Below are positions 1 to 8,195 of a stretch of 64,000 nt of DNA, in pieces. Origin of the DNA: Clostridiales bacterium. Lineage in GTDB: Bacteria; Bacillota; Clostridia; Lachnospirales; WQUN01. The position numbers and the translations under genes are program-made. Where the stretch lies: NCBI GenBank assembly GCA_031287685.1, contig JAITSQ010000025.1:1-64000 (forward strand), written 5' to 3'. Numbering within the stretch: the stretch's first letter is position 1; every line of letters begins with the position of its first letter. The notes below the pieces were generated by a model, which saw only the letters and a list, made by a program, of their open reading frames with translations, did no database searches and was not told the DNA's origin.

Positions 1-32
1 AACGCTACTAATAGACCGAAGGCTTGTCCGCT
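1..32 (+). rRNA. 23S rRNA, 3' end only
   Basis: The opening bases (TACTAATAGACCGA then GGCTTG) match the conserved 3' terminus of bacterial 23S rRNA. The rest of the gene lies before the window. No 5S rRNA is recognisable between this tail and the tRNA-Asn promoter, although that is the usual place for it. The exact 3' end is estimated. Confidence 0.75.
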
Positions 33-155
33 TGGTTAGTCTGATTTCGGATAAGGTTATGGAAATGTGGAGATGTTGTTGGAAGCTGCTGTTCGGTTTT
101 TTAGCTGCGTTGGGCCGAGAAAAGGCCTTGGATGCGAAGAAAATAAATATTTTGC
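33..155. other. 23S-to-tRNA spacer without a 5S gene
   Basis: This stretch separates the 23S tail from the next promoter. I see no 5S signature (no conserved CCGAAC loop and no matching terminal helix) and no ORF. It probably holds 23S processing and termination signals. Confidence 0.5.
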
Positions 156-185
156 TTGACAACCCCTTTTAAAAGGTATTATAAT
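156..185 (+). promoter_or_regulatory. Sigma-A promoter of tRNA-Asn
   Basis: TTGACA at 156-161 and TATAAT at 180-185 are separated by 18 bases, and the tRNA begins 17 bases after the -10 box. The tRNA is therefore transcribed independently of the rRNA operon. Confidence 0.8.
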
Positions 186-202
186 ATAATTATTTAAGTT
201 AT

Positions 203-274
203 TCCTCGATAGCTCAGCGGTAGAGCATTCGGCTGTTAACCGAAGGGTCGTAGGTTCGAATCCTACTCGGGGAG
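203..274 (+). tRNA. tRNA-Asn (GTT)
   Basis: The cloverleaf is complete: acceptor TCCTCGA/TCGGGGA, anticodon GTT at 235-237, T-loop TTCGAAT. CCA is not encoded. This is the tRNA that the AspRS/GatCAB genes later in the window would charge by transamidation. Confidence 0.97.
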
Positions 275-317
275 TATTTTATTGGGAATTTGTAGCGAAC
301 GAAGCGGAATACTCAAT

Positions 318-354
318 AAAAAACCGCAGGGGAATTTTTTTCCCGCGGTTTTTT
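318..354. terminator. Bidirectional terminator, tRNA-Asn / metA
   Basis: A hairpin with stem AAAAAACCGC/GCGGTTTTTT and an inner GGGGAA/TTCCC is flanked by A- and T-runs on both strands. It lies between the convergent tRNA-Asn and metA and overlaps the metA stop codon. Confidence 0.85.
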
Positions 355-1288
355 ATTGTGCCCGTATTTCGCCGATTTTATTCACGTCATACGGCGTGGT
401 CTGATAAACGCAGTAATTCAGCCAGTTGGCGAACAGCAGGTGAGAATGTGCCCGCCATTTCACCGTTACGTCCCCGGAGGGGTCGTCATCGCTCACGAAA
501 TAATTGCGCGGCAAATCTATAGTCAGGCCGTTCTCTAAATCGCGGAAATATTCGGTTTTGAGGGTATCGGGGTCATATTCCATATGGCCCGTGACGAAAA
601 TCAAACTCCGGTCGCGGCTGGCGAGTATGCCAGCCCCGGAATCATCGGAGGCCGCCAAGATCGCCAAGTCGGCGCGTTTTTCTATGTCCTCGACGCGAAT
701 TTCGGTATGGCGGGATTGCGGTATGAAAAAAACGTCGTCAAAACCCCGCAGCAGGATTTCGTTAGGGGCCAACTTGCGCTGGGCAAACACGCCGAACATC
801 TTGCGGGGAAGCGGATATTTCGGCACGCCGTAATAATGGTAAAGCGCTGCCTGTGCGCCCCAGCATATGAAAATCGAGCTATTGACGCGGTTTTTGGCCC
901 AGTCAAAAATTTTTGTAAGCTCCGCCCAATAGGTAACTTCTTCAAACGGCAGGCGCTCCACGGGAGCGCCTGTGACTATGAGGCCGTCGTAACGCTTATC
1001 CTTGATTTCTTCAAACGACGTATAAAATTCCGTCAGATATTCCCAGGAAGTATGCTTCGGCACGCGGCTTTCCGTGTAAAGCAGAGTCACCTCCACCTGG
1101 AGCGGAGTGTTGCCGATAAGGCGCAGGAACTGCTCCTCCGTGGCCTGTTTGTTTGGCATAAGGTTCAGAAGCGCTATGCGCAGGGGGCGAATATCCTGGC
1201 CCGCCGCGCGGGTTTCCGGCATTAGGAAAATTTGTTCCTGCTTGAGGAGTTTGGCGGCGGGCAGCCTGTCAGGGATTTTTATGGGCAT
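353..1288 (-). CDS. metA: Homoserine O-acetyltransferase (MetA family)
   Basis: The 311-residue protein is of the MetA family and activates homoserine for methionine synthesis. The start is MPIKIP at 1288, preceded by GGAG; a longer frame to 1339 has no better start. Catalytic Cys142 lies in ICWGAQ, with the family His/Glu pair in GHMEYD. Family knowledge: residue 111 sets acyl donor choice (Glu for acetyl-CoA, Gly for succinyl-CoA). Here APVERLPF places Glu at 111, so I infer the acetyltransferase despite the 'succinyltransferase' label this family often gets. Its start lies inside the 3' end of the helicase gene upstream (20-base overlap). It is the last gene of the SAM-riboswitch operon. 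Confidence 0.95.
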   Translation of the reverse strand: MPIKIPDRLPAAKLLKQEQIFLMPETRAAGQDIRPLRIALLNLMPNKQATEEQFLRLIGNTPLQVEVTLLYTESRVPKHTSWEYLTEFYTSFEEIKDKRYDGLIVTGAPVERLPFEEVTYWAELTKIFDWAKNRVNSSIFICWGAQAALYHYYGVPKYPLPRKMFGVFAQRKLAPNEILLRGFDDVFFIPQSRHTEIRVEDIEKRADLAILAASDDSGAGILASRDRSLIFVTGHMEYDPDTLKTEYFRDLENGLTIDLPRNYFVSDDDPSGDVTVKWRAHSHLLFANWLNYCVYQTTPYDVNKIGEIRAQ

Positions 1289-3128
1289 TATAATTCTCCA
1301 TTCCTTTGAAAATTGGGGAAATGTTTGCCGGCTCCCCATGTCGGGTTTTCGGCGCCGTGATTATAATCCGCTTTTTCGCGCGAGTTATGGCGACGTACAG
1401 GAGCCGGCGCTCCTCCTCGATTTTTGCGAGCCGGTGGGGGAGGATCTTATCAATGGCGGAGCAGATAAAAACCGTATCGAATTCAAGCCCTTTGGCGCCG
1501 TGCATAGTGGTCAGGAGCACGCCGCCCTTGTCGGGCGGGGGAAGCTCCGCGTTTTCCAGCCGCTCAATATATTCGCGGACGGTGAGGTTATCGCTGCAGT
1601 CGTCGTAAAGCTCGTTAAGTATGTCGATAAGTTCGTCCAGGTCAGCTCCTTTATAGGCCGAGTATTCGGCGAGGTGCTTCTCATAGTCCATAGTTCGGCG
1701 GATATATTCAAAGGCTTTTTTCGCGTTTTTTATTTTGGAAAGCGCGCGGCAAAGCTCCAGAAACTCGTAAATTTTGCGTTTGCGCCAACCCTCCATTGTC
1801 GGGTCGGCAAGCAGGTTTTTTATGAAGCCGCGTTCTTCCCCGTGCCGCAGAGCCGCCGAGACGTACCTGTTGCCGACGCGCCGGTCGGGCTTGTTGATAA
1901 CCCGGGCGGCGGAGGGTTCGTCGCGGAGGTGGGCGAATTTCATAAACGCCGCCAAATCGCTTGCGATAAAGCTGTCGTAAAGGCTTGAAAAACCGCCTTC
2001 GACGCGGCAGGGCACGCCCGCTTCAGACAGGGCCTTAAGAATAGGGTGAGCCTGCGTGTTCACGCGGTAGAGCACCGCCATTTCCGAAAAGGGCAAGCCC
2101 GCGCGGCGCGCTTCGTTTATAATTCGGGCGATGAGCGCGCGTTCCTCCGAGGGGTTTTCCGGGCGGATAATCAGCGGAGGCTCGCCCGACCCGGAAACTC
2201 CGGTAATCTCCTTCGGGAAGCGGTCGGCGTTGCGGCTTATGACGGAACGCGCAAAATCTATCAAGCTGTCTGTGGAGCGATAATTAACGCTCAGGACGAC
2301 ACGGCGCGCTCCGGGAAAATCCTTCTCAAAATCAAGCAGGAAACGCGGCGACGCTCCGCGGAAGGCATAAATGCTCTGGTCATCGTCCCCGACGGCAAAG
2401 AGGTTGTTTTCCGGCGCGGCCAGCGTTTTTATTATTTCATACTGAGCGCGGGAAATATCCTGAAACTCATCCGCCATTATGTAAGAAAATTTTCCGCGCC
2501 ACAAAGCCAGCGTTTCCGGTTCAGCGCGAAAAAGCTCAAAGCATTTGAGGTTCATATCGTCAAAGTCTATTTTGCCGGCGGATTTTTTGTACGCCTCGTA
2601 ATGGGCGAAAACGCGCGCGAAAGGGGCGGCGCTTTCGGAGACGGCGTAATAGTCCGCCAAGCGGGACAGGTCGTTTTTCACGAAGCTCATCTCTCGACGG
2701 AAATCGTCAAAAGAACGCGCCTTCGCGGACAGGCCGGCCTCAGAGAGCATTTTCCGAAAAACCTCGTCCGTTTCCCGCTCCGTCATTATGTCGTCGGAGG
2801 AGAAGCCGAAACGCGCCGACAGAATCCGGAAAAACAGCGCGTGAAAAGTATGGATATTCACGGGCAGGGCGCGGCGTTCGTTTTTTAGCGCCTCCGCGCC
2901 GGGAAAGCCGCTTTCTCGCGCCATTTCCTCGACGCGGCGCCTCATTTCGGCGGCAGCGGCCTTGCTGAAAGTGACCGCGAGTATTCTTTCGGGCGGCGCG
3001 CCGGATTCAAGCAAATGAAACAGCCGCCGCGTAACGACGGTCGTTTTGCCGCTGCCCGGGCCCGCCAGGGCCAGGAGAGGCCCGTCCTTGCGCAGGACGG
3101 CCTCCCGCTGGCTGTCGTTCAGGTTCAA
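1269..3128 (-). CDS. UvrD/PcrA-like superfamily 1 DNA helicase
   Basis: The 619-residue ATP-dependent 3'-5' helicase shows all core motifs in order: Walker A GPGSGKT at residues 23-29, motif II DEFQD near 220, [13 protein letters not shown], motif [11 protein letters not shown], and motif [14 protein letters not shown]. It is about 100 residues shorter than typical PcrA or UvrD (720-750) and lacks a long C-terminal extension, so it may be a paralogue rather than the housekeeping PcrA. Its start overlaps the metK stop by 4 bases and its end overlaps the metA start by 20 bases, so it is translationally coupled within a methionine operon. That is an unexpected place for a repair helicase. Confidence 0.9.
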   Translation of the reverse strand: MNLNDSQREAVLRKDGPLLALAGPGSGKTTVVTRRLFHLLESGAPPERILAVTFSKAAAAEMRRRVEEMARESGFPGAEALKNERRALPVNIHTFHALFFRILSARFGFSSDDIMTERETDEVFRKMLSEAGLSAKARSFDDFRREMSFVKNDLSRLADYYAVSESAAPFARVFAHYEAYKKSAGKIDFDDMNLKCFELFRAEPETLALWRGKFSYIMADEFQDISRAQYEIIKTLAAPENNLFAVGDDDQSIYAFRGASPRFLLDFEKDFPGARRVVLSVNYRSTDSLIDFARSVISRNADRFPKEITGVSGSGEPPLIIRPENPSEERALIARIINEARRAGLPFSEMAVLYRVNTQAHPILKALSEAGVPCRVEGGFSSLYDSFIASDLAAFMKFAHLRDEPSAARVINKPDRRVGNRYVSAALRHGEERGFIKNLLADPTMEGWRKRKIYEFLELCRALSKIKNAKKAFEYIRRTMDYEKHLAEYSAYKGADLDELIDILNELYDDCSDNLTVREYIERLENAELPPPDKGGVLLTTMHGAKGLEFDTVFICSAIDKILPHRLAKIEEERRLLYVAITRAKKRIIITAPKTRHGEPANISPIFKGMENYNAHKNP

Positions 3129-4282
3129 GGGTTTACTTCGTTTTTAAGCGTCTGGGCAAGGTCGGTCGCCTCCCAGGGGAAGGAATCCCGCCCGAAATGC
3201 CCATAAGCCGCGGTTTGCTTATAAATCGGCCGGCGGAGGTTCAGCTTATTTATAATCGCCGTGGGGCGCAGGTCAAAATGCTTGTCGATAAGCTCCAGGA
3301 TTTTCTCGTCTGAAACCTTGCCCGTGCCGAAAGTATCAACGAAAACGGAAACCGGCTTAGCCACGCCAATCGCGTAGGCGATTTCGATTTCGCACTTTGC
3401 GGCCAGGCCCGCGGCCACGATGTTTTTAGCCACGTAACGCGCCATATAAGCCGCGGAGCGGTCAACCTTGGTCGGATCTTTTCCGGAGAAAGCGCCGCCG
3501 CCGTGCCGCGCGTAGCCGCCGTAAGTATCGACGATGATTTTGCGCCCGGTCAAGCCGGAATCCCCCTTCGGGCCGCCCAGAACGAAGCGCCCCGTAGGGT
3601 TGATATGATATTGCGTCGCGCCGCCAAGCAGGCCGCCGGGGATAACTTCCTTTATAACTTTGTTTATCATATCCTCCCGGATTTGCTCCTGGGAAACCTC
3701 CGGGCCGTGCTGAGTGGAGATGACTACGGCGGTGACGCGGGCGGGCCTGCCGTCCTCATACTCGACGCTCACCTGGGACTTGGCGTCCGGCCGGAGATAT
3801 TTAATCGCGCCGCTTTTGCGCAGCAGGGCCAGCTTTTTCGTCAGCTCGTGCGCGAGGTATATCGGCAGCGGCATAAGCGCGTCGGTTTCGTCACAGGCGA
3901 AGCCGAACACCATACCCTGGTCGCCCGCGCCGTTCTCGGCCTCGCTGTCGGAGGCGTGGTCAACGCCCATCGCTATGTCGGGAGACTGGGAATGTATGGA
4001 AGTAATGACGGAGCAGGTCTCGCAGTCGAAGCCGAAAGCCGCGTCGGTATAGCCGATTTCCCGCACGGCGTCGCGGACTATGCCCTCAACGTCAACATAA
4101 GCGGTCGTGGAAATCTCCCCGGCGACGAGCACAAGGCCGGTCGTCGTGAAGGATTCGCACGCCACGCGCCCCTGAGGGTCTTTCTCCAGCACTGCGTCCA
4201 GCACCGCGTCCGAAATCTGGTCGCACATTTTGTCCGGATGCCCCTCCGTGACGGACTCGGACGTGAAAATAAATTTGCTCAT
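3125..4282 (-). CDS. metK: S-adenosylmethionine synthetase
   Basis: The 385-residue enzyme makes SAM from methionine and ATP. Visible signatures are [12 protein letters not shown] near the N-terminus, the [10 protein letters not shown] loop, and the glycine-rich [14 protein letters not shown] segment. The start ATG (MSKFIF) follows an AAGGTAGG ribosome site. It is the first gene after a SAM-I riboswitch and terminator, giving direct feedback by its own product. The helicase and metA follow without a gap. Confidence 0.98.
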   Translation of the reverse strand: MSKFIFTSESVTEGHPDKMCDQISDAVLDAVLEKDPQGRVACESFTTTGLVLVAGEISTTAYVDVEGIVRDAVREIGYTDAAFGFDCETCSVITSIHSQSPDIAMGVDHASDSEAENGAGDQGMVFGFACDETDALMPLPIYLAHELTKKLALLRKSGAIKYLRPDAKSQVSVEYEDGRPARVTAVVISTQHGPEVSQEQIREDMINKVIKEVIPGGLLGGATQYHINPTGRFVLGGPKGDSGLTGRKIIVDTYGGYARHGGGAFSGKDPTKVDRSAAYMARYVAKNIVAAGLAAKCEIEIAYAIGVAKPVSVFVDTFGTGKVSDEKILELIDKHFDLRPTAIINKLNLRRPIYKQTAAYGHFGRDSFPWEATDLAQTLKNEVNP

Positions 4283-4334
4283 TGCATAAAACCTACCTTC
4301 AAGAATAATGTATTTGACTTATCCTGTCAGCGGG

Positions 4335-4359
4335 AAAAAAATAACCCCTTGCAGGGGTT
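4335..4359 (-). terminator. Riboswitch expression-platform terminator
   Basis: On the minus strand, AACCCC-TGCAA-GGGGTT is followed by a U-rich run (A-run at 4335-4341 on the plus strand). It lies between the SAM aptamer and the metK ribosome site and is the expected OFF structure. Confidence 0.85.
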
Positions 4360-4370
4360 CGAAAATTTTC

Positions 4371-4479
4371 CTCATCTTCCGGCAAAAAACGCCGGGGGAA
4401 TTAGCACCTTGTCCAAGCGCGCGGCTTGGACGGTTGCCGGGTTTCACAGGGCCTGCTCCCTCCACCTCTCTGGATAAGC
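4371..4479 (-). ncRNA. SAM-I (S-box) riboswitch
   Basis: The minus strand contains the S-box consensus blocks in order: CTTATCCAGAGAGGTGGAGG, then CCTGTGAAACCCGGCAACC, then AAGGTGCTAATTCC. A P3 arm GTCCAAGC/GCTTGGAC, a P4 arm CCGGC/GCCGG and a P1 pairing CTTATC/GATGAG close it. SAM binding should favour the terminator at 4335-4359 and shut off metK-helicase-metA. A second GGATAAG, also complementary to the P1 5' strand, occurs at 4318-4324 beyond the terminator; its role is unclear. Confidence 0.96.
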
Positions 4480-4496
4480 GTATTTAATTTTAATAG

Positions 4497-4525
4497 AGTA
4501 TATCACGGCTTTTCCGGTTTGTCAA
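4497..4525 (-). promoter_or_regulatory. Sigma-A promoter of the met operon
   Basis: On the minus strand TTGACA (4520-4525) and TATACT (4497-4502) have a 17-base spacer, placed just upstream of the riboswitch. Confidence 0.8.
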
Positions 4526-4529
4526 GAAC

Positions 4530-4565
4530 AAAGCCGCGCAAATTCGGAAAAATTCGCGCGGCTTT
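4530..4565 (-). terminator. Hairpin after the leftward tRNAs
   Basis: AAAGCCGCGC/GCGCGGCTTT form a 10-bp stem downstream of tRNA-Met on the minus strand, with only a weak T-run. It probably ends the Pro-Met tRNA transcript ahead of the met promoter. Confidence 0.55.
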
Positions 4566-4596
4566 GCTTAATTAAGGAGGTAGTAAATACTGCCCA

Positions 4597-4670
4597 TAGC
4601 GGAAAAGGGACTTGAACCCCCGACACCGCGGGTATGAACCGCGTGCTCTAGCCAGCTGAGCTATTCCGCC
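4597..4670 (-). tRNA. tRNA-Met (CAT), elongator type
   Basis: Anticodon stem CGCGG/CCGCG with loop TTCATAC; acceptor GGCGGAA/TTCCGCT. The sequence resembles elongator tRNA-Met and lacks the initiator's G-rich body. An Ile2-type tRNA with a modified CAT is not excluded. No encoded CCA. Confidence 0.9.
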
Positions 4671-4674
4671 AGAC

Positions 4675-4748
4675 TCTGGGTGACAAGATTTGAACTTGCG
4701 ACCTCTAGAACCCCATTCTAGCGCGCTACCAAACTACGCTACACCCAG
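4675..4748 (-). tRNA. tRNA-Pro (GGG)
   Basis: Acceptor CTGGGTG/CACCCAG; anticodon loop ATGGGGT gives GGG. It lies 4 bases upstream of tRNA-Met in the same transcript. No encoded CCA. Confidence 0.95.
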
Positions 4749-4766
4749 ACGAAAATAACAATAATT

Positions 4767-4795
4767 AGTATACTCCGTTTGGGCGGCCGTGTCAA
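4767..4795 (-). promoter_or_regulatory. Sigma-A promoter of tRNA-Pro/Met
   Basis: On the minus strand TTGACA (4790-4795) and TATACT (4767-4772) have a 17-base spacer. It is back-to-back with the rightward tRNA promoter. Confidence 0.8.
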
Positions 4796-4818
4796 TAGCA
4801 AAAGATTAAAAAATATTG

Positions 4819-4847
4819 TTGACAAAACTTTTTTTATGTTGTATAAT
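4819..4847 (+). promoter_or_regulatory. Sigma-A promoter of rightward tRNA array
   Basis: Consensus TTGACA (4819-4824) and TATAAT (4842-4847) with a 17-base spacer, 26 bases before tRNA-Ser. It probably drives Ser-Ser-Pro and perhaps the later tRNAs. Confidence 0.88.
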
Positions 4848-4873
4848 ACAAACCGCACCGTAATATAGGATTC

Positions 4874-4958
4874 GGAAAGGTGTCCGAGCGGTTTAAGGAA
4901 CCGGTCTTGAAAACCGGCGGCGTGAGAGCGCCCGTGGGTTCGAATCCCACCCTTTCCG
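4874..4958 (+). tRNA. tRNA-Ser (TGA)
   Basis: Class II tRNA with a long variable arm; acceptor GGAAAGG/CCTTTCC; anticodon loop CTTGAAA gives TGA. No encoded CCA. Confidence 0.96.
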
Positions 4959-4985
4959 TCGGGAAGGGTTTTACAGGGTTTAAAT

Positions 4986-5073
4986 GGAGAAGTACCCAAG
5001 TGGTCGAAGGGGCTCGCCTGGAAAGTGAGTAGGTCGTGAAAGCGGCGCGAGGGTTCGAATCCCTCCTTCTCCG
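4986..5073 (+). tRNA. tRNA-Ser (GGA)
   Basis: Class II tRNA; acceptor GGAGAAG/CTTCTCC; anticodon loop CTGGAAA gives GGA. Long variable arm. No encoded CCA. Confidence 0.96.
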
Positions 5074-5100
5074 GCCGTGCGCCCCGCGCGGGAAATTCGG

Positions 5101-5174
5101 CGGGGTGTGGCGCAGTTTGGCAGCGCGCTTGATTTGGGATCAAGAGGCCGCAGGTTCAAATCCTGTCACCCCGA
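5101..5174 (+). tRNA. tRNA-Pro (TGG)
   Basis: Acceptor CGGGGTG/CACCCCG; anticodon stem CTTGA/TCAAG with loop TTTGGGA gives TGG. A dispersed repeat starts 2 bases after its end. Confidence 0.96.
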
Positions 5175-5176
5175 TA

Positions 5177-5357
5177 AGGAAGCGGCTTTTTCGGCGGGTC
5201 AACTTGCTCGGTGTTTTGGATTGTCTAAAAAAGATTTAGACAATCCAAAGCCCCCTTCTTGGTCGGCCCGGTTTTAACCCGGAGACGCGTTTAGTGTTCG
5301 CGCGGCTTTAGGCGCGAACACTACGCCGGAGGGCCGTCGAAAAAACGCTGAGCAAGG
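5177..5357. repeat. Modular palindromic repeat, copy 1
   Basis: This insert in the tRNA cluster starts GCGGCTTTTTCGGC and ends GTCGAAAAAACGCTGAGC, so the two ends pair. Nested inside are a 15-bp perfect hairpin (arms TTTGGATTGTCTAAA, loop AAAGA) and a 10-bp hairpin (GTGTTCGCGC/GCGCGAACAC, 5294-5321). Its first ~117 bases are nearly identical to 57087-57204 inside the pdxK gene. No gene is seen here. Confidence 0.85.
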
Positions 5358-5388
5358 TTTCTTGTCTAACCGTAAATCTGTACTTGTT

Positions 5389-5462
<74 letters not shown>

Positions 5463-5490
5463 GTTTGCGCTGTTAGCGCCTGCAAAACGC

Positions 5491-5565
5491 GGTGGGCATA
5501 GCTCAGTTGGTTAGAGCGCTGGATTGTGGCTCCAGAGGTCGTGGGTTCAACTCCCACTGTTCACC
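5491..5565 (+). tRNA. tRNA-His (GTG)
   Basis: Anticodon stem CTGGA/TCCAG with loop TTGTGGC gives GTG. The extra G(-1) at 5491 pairs with discriminator C5565, the hallmark of tRNA-His. Confidence 0.96.
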
Positions 5566-5570
5566 TGCCG

Positions 5571-5649
5571 CGATTTTCGCGAAGCGAAAACTCGCGTGAA
5601 ATTTTGCGATGGCAAGGTTTGCGAATAAACCGAGCGGAAGCAAAATTTC
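5571..5649. repeat. Structured spacer between tRNA-His and tRNA-Lys
   Basis: A short hairpin around TTTTCGC-GAA-GCGAAAA is followed by a 10-bp perfect stem GAAATTTTGC/GCAAAATTTC (5598-5607 with 5640-5649) enclosing GGTTT/AAACC. The first hairpin resembles part of the dispersed repeat at about 57233-57256 (TTTTTCGC-AAA-GCGAAAA). Confidence 0.5.
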
Positions 5650-5697
5650 CTTAAAATTAAGTTAAGTTTTTTCGATGAAGCGCGTTATTCAAAATCA

Positions 5698-5770
5698 GGG
5701 TCACTAGCTCAGTCGGCAGAGCACCGGACTTTTAATCCGGTTGTCCCGGGTTCGAACCCCGGGTGGCTCA
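5698..5770 (+). tRNA. tRNA-Lys (TTT)
   Basis: Acceptor GGGTCAC/GTGGCTC; anticodon stem CCGGA/TCCGG with loop CTTTTAA gives TTT. No encoded CCA. Confidence 0.95.
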
Positions 5771-5802
5771 TCTTACAATGAAGGTAAAGGCGGTTTTGGG
5801 GA

Positions 5803-7086
5803 TTGAAAAAAATTATTTTGGCGTTGTTATTTTGCGTTTCTCTGGCGTCTCCGGTTTACGCGGCGGAGAGTCCCGTTAAGGTTCTGGTTGACGGCAGGGA
5901 GCTTAAGGCGGACGTGCCTCCGCAAATAATTGACGGGCGGGTTATGCTGCCGGCGCGGGCGGTTTTTGAGGAGATGGGCGCGGTCGTCGCCTGGAGCGAG
6001 GGCAGCGGCTTAATCCAGGCGGTGCGCGGCGATATGACCGTGAAAATACGCGTGGGCGAGCCGGTTATGTATGTCAATGGGCGGCAGGTAGACCTGCCTG
6101 GCGGCGTGGTTCCGCAGATTATTGACGGCAGGACGCTTTTTCCGGTGCGCGCCGCGGCAGATTCGCTTGACCTTGCCGTGGAGTGGGACGAAGCGAGCCG
6201 CACAGTAACCTTGACAAGCCCCGCGGCTGAAACGCCGGAGGACGATAAAAAAACGGATGCGGACGATAAAAAAGCAATAACTGACGGCGCTCCGGCTAAA
6301 GGCGGCGACTCGCCGGTTAAAGAAGACGACAGAACGCTGACAATGCAGAACGGCGAAACGGTAACTTTAGGCGGCCTTCCCTCAAGCGGCTACACGCGGG
6401 AGGAAGTAGGTATGGGCGGCTTTACGTGGCGCGTTTACAACGCGGATTACACGAATTTTCATATGGTCGCCGTTGAAAAGGGCCTTGTCTGCGGGGTTTA
6501 CTCTAACTCGCGCGGTTTCTCTTTCGGCGGGGTTTCTTATGGGGATAAGCCGAAAGACGCGTCCATCGACGGGTATAACGTTAAGTTCTATACCGATAGC
6601 GGCGCGGACGGCGCGGCTGTCGCCGTTCTCGTTCTCCCGAAAGACCTTGAGAACCGGGGGGAGATGGAGACGGACGAGGCGTTTCTGGCGGCGCAGAGCC
6701 TTGAAAACTTCGATATGGTGAACGCGTTCCGCGCGGGCAACGGATCCTCTCCGCTTGAGTGGGACGAGGCGGCGGAGGAGGCGGCGCGGCTTCACAGCGC
6801 GGATATGGCCGATAACAACTATTTCGACCACGTTTCGCCAGACGGCCGCCGGGCTATAAACCGCTATCTTGAGGCGGCGGGGGAGAGCGTTCCCTATACT
6901 ATTTGGGGCGAGAATATCGTCGCGGGTTATGAGTACGGCGCGGACGCCTTTGACGCGTGGCTCAACTCCCCTAAGCACCGGGAGAATATGATAAACCCGG
7001 AGTTCCGGTATATGGGCGTGGGTTCGGCCTATAACGCGGAGTCCACATATTATTACTACGCGACGCAGGTTTTTGTGACGTATTAA
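5803..7086 (+). CDS. Secreted CAP-domain protein with copper amine oxidase N-like domain
   Basis: The 427-residue exported protein has a signal peptide (residues 1-20, cleavage near VYAAE). Two copper-amine-oxidase N-terminal-like repeats (about 28-75 and 82-138, each with a PPQIIDGR or VPQIIDGR motif) follow, then an Asp/Lys-rich linker (about 142-180), a CAP-associated segment (about 180-300) and a C-terminal CAP/SCP domain (about 305-427, with NYFDHVSPDG and NSPKHRENM). Its role is probably cell-envelope associated; no substrate is known. The start is TTG at 5803: the frame is closed by TAA at 5785, and AAAGGCGG lies about 10 bases upstream. The gene sits between tRNA-Lys and tRNA-Leu. Confidence 0.88.
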   Translation: MKKIILALLFCVSLASPVYAAESPVKVLVDGRELKADVPPQIIDGRVMLPARAVFEEMGAVVAWSEGSGLIQAVRGDMTVKIRVGEPVMYVNGRQVDLPGGVVPQIIDGRTLFPVRAAADSLDLAVEWDEASRTVTLTSPAAETPEDDKKTDADDKKAITDGAPAKGGDSPVKEDDRTLTMQNGETVTLGGLPSSGYTREEVGMGGFTWRVYNADYTNFHMVAVEKGLVCGVYSNSRGFSFGGVSYGDKPKDASIDGYNVKFYTDSGADGAAVAVLVLPKDLENRGEMETDEAFLAAQSLENFDMVNAFRAGNGSSPLEWDEAAEEAARLHSADMADNNYFDHVSPDGRRAINRYLEAAGESVPYTIWGENIVAGYEYGADAFDAWLNSPKHRENMINPEFRYMGVGSAYNAESTYYYYATQVFVTY

Positions 7087-7123
7087 GGGGTTTTCCGCGC
7101 GTGGTTTAAGCGCGCGGCTTTGA

Positions 7124-7206
7124 GCCGGTGTGGCGGAATGGCAGACGCGGCAGACTCAAAATCTGCTATAGGCGACTATGTGGGGGTTCGAGTCCCTTCA
7201 CCGGCA
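7124..7206 (+). tRNA. tRNA-Leu (CAA)
   Basis: Class II tRNA; acceptor GCCGGTG/CACCGGC; anticodon stem GCAGA/TCTGC with loop CTCAAAA gives CAA. No encoded CCA. Confidence 0.96.
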
Positions 7207-7223
7207 TCCCTTTATCAGAGTGT

Positions 7224-7949
7224 TTATCGCAAGATAATTATTGCCGTAACTATTCCGTTCAATGTATTGAGAATTGGGTGAAGAATACCGAGGCGAAGAC
7301 TTTTCTTATACCAAACGGCGTAAGTATATGGGGTAATCGCTAAAATTCGAGTGAAAAACTCCCAAGGAGTAATAAAATGATACAGCGAGAACAGAGCGGT
7401 ATTACAAAGCGGAGCCATTTTACCCAAAATATTCATGCGCGGAAGCAAAAAGCCTCGAAAATATAATTCCTCGACAAAAGGCGCCAATAGGCCGTTAAGG
7501 GTTATATTAAGGACGGCAATCAATATCAAAACTTCCTTGGAAAGCCCTTCGGGTGAAAATTTATCCAAGCGAAACCATTGCGGCGCCCAATCAAAAATCG
7601 TCCATAAAGGGCGCTCGAAAGGGGCGGCTGACGAGTAAACGAGAGCGGCAAATATCAGCAGCGGTAAAACCCACAAGAACGTTTTGACAGCGGACATTTT
7701 TTCGGTAAAAGGTATTATATCTTTTATCTTCTTATTTTCTTTTCGGGCAGCGAAATAGAGGACGCCGAGTTGCGCGGGGGCAAGGCCGAGAGGAATAGCC
7801 AATAATACGGATAATAAAATAGGCAGCCCTGCTCCGCAAGCAGGGTTCGACAGCAAAATCACAATAACTAAAATCGGAATACCCGGCAACAAATGAAAAC
7901 ACAAAATTTCACCTATTCCCATTTGCTTGACATTTAGTGAGTTATTCAT
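7224..7949 (-). CDS. CPBP family intramembrane metalloprotease
   Basis: The 241-residue polytopic membrane protein has about six to eight hydrophobic segments. The CPBP (Abi/Rce1-type) motifs are present: EELYFR, the FxxxH element FSLYH, and a late HPILN. Family members cleave membrane-bound or lipid-modified substrates or serve in immunity and secretion; the target here is unknown. The start is MNNSLN at 7949 because AAGGAG lies 7 bases upstream; a frame to 7970 would bury that site. It is AT-richer than its neighbours and stands alone, converging on tRNA-Leu, which may point to acquisition. Confidence 0.88.
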   Translation of the reverse strand: MNNSLNVKQMGIGEILCFHLLPGIPILVIVILLSNPACGAGLPILLSVLLAIPLGLAPAQLGVLYFAARKENKKIKDIIPFTEKMSAVKTFLWVLPLLIFAALVYSSAAPFERPLWTIFDWAPQWFRLDKFSPEGLSKEVLILIAVLNITLNGLLAPFVEELYFRGFLLPRMNILGKMAPLCNTALFSLYHFITPWEFFTRILAITPYTYAVWYKKSLRLGILHPILNTLNGIVTAIIILR

Positions 7950-7987
7950 AATTCGCTCCTTAGCTTTCAATAATATAATAATTGTGC

Positions 7988-8016
7988 ATTATACCACAAA
8001 ATCTTACAATTTTCAA
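7988..8016 (-). promoter_or_regulatory. Promoter of the CPBP protease gene
   Basis: On the minus strand TTGAAA (8011-8016) and TATAAT (7988-7993) have a 17-base spacer. Confidence 0.75.
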
Positions 8017-8039
8017 TGGAAAAATTTTTATTTTAGGTA

Positions 8040-8068
8040 TTGCCAAGCTGTAAATTTTGTGATATAAT
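8040..8068 (+). promoter_or_regulatory. Promoter of tRNA-Arg (ACG)
   Basis: TTGCCA (8040-8045) and TATAAT (8063-8068) with a 17-base spacer, 27 bases before the tRNA. Confidence 0.75.
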
Positions 8069-8095
8069 TTTTTCGTGCCTATGAAAAGGGCGTGT

Positions 8096-8169
<74 letters not shown>

Positions 8170-8195
8170 TAAAAAACGGCTGAAAAAGCGCGGAC

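Noticed and set aside
33-150. 5S rRNA after 23S
   Set aside because: No conserved 5S loops or terminal helix could be found by eye.
4739-5143. 134-codon leftward frame across the tRNA genes
   Set aside because: It is antisense to several clear tRNA genes.
5778-5800. ATG 5778 as start of the CAP-domain protein
   Set aside because: It is in a different frame; the correct frame is closed by TAA at 5785, leaving TTG 5803.
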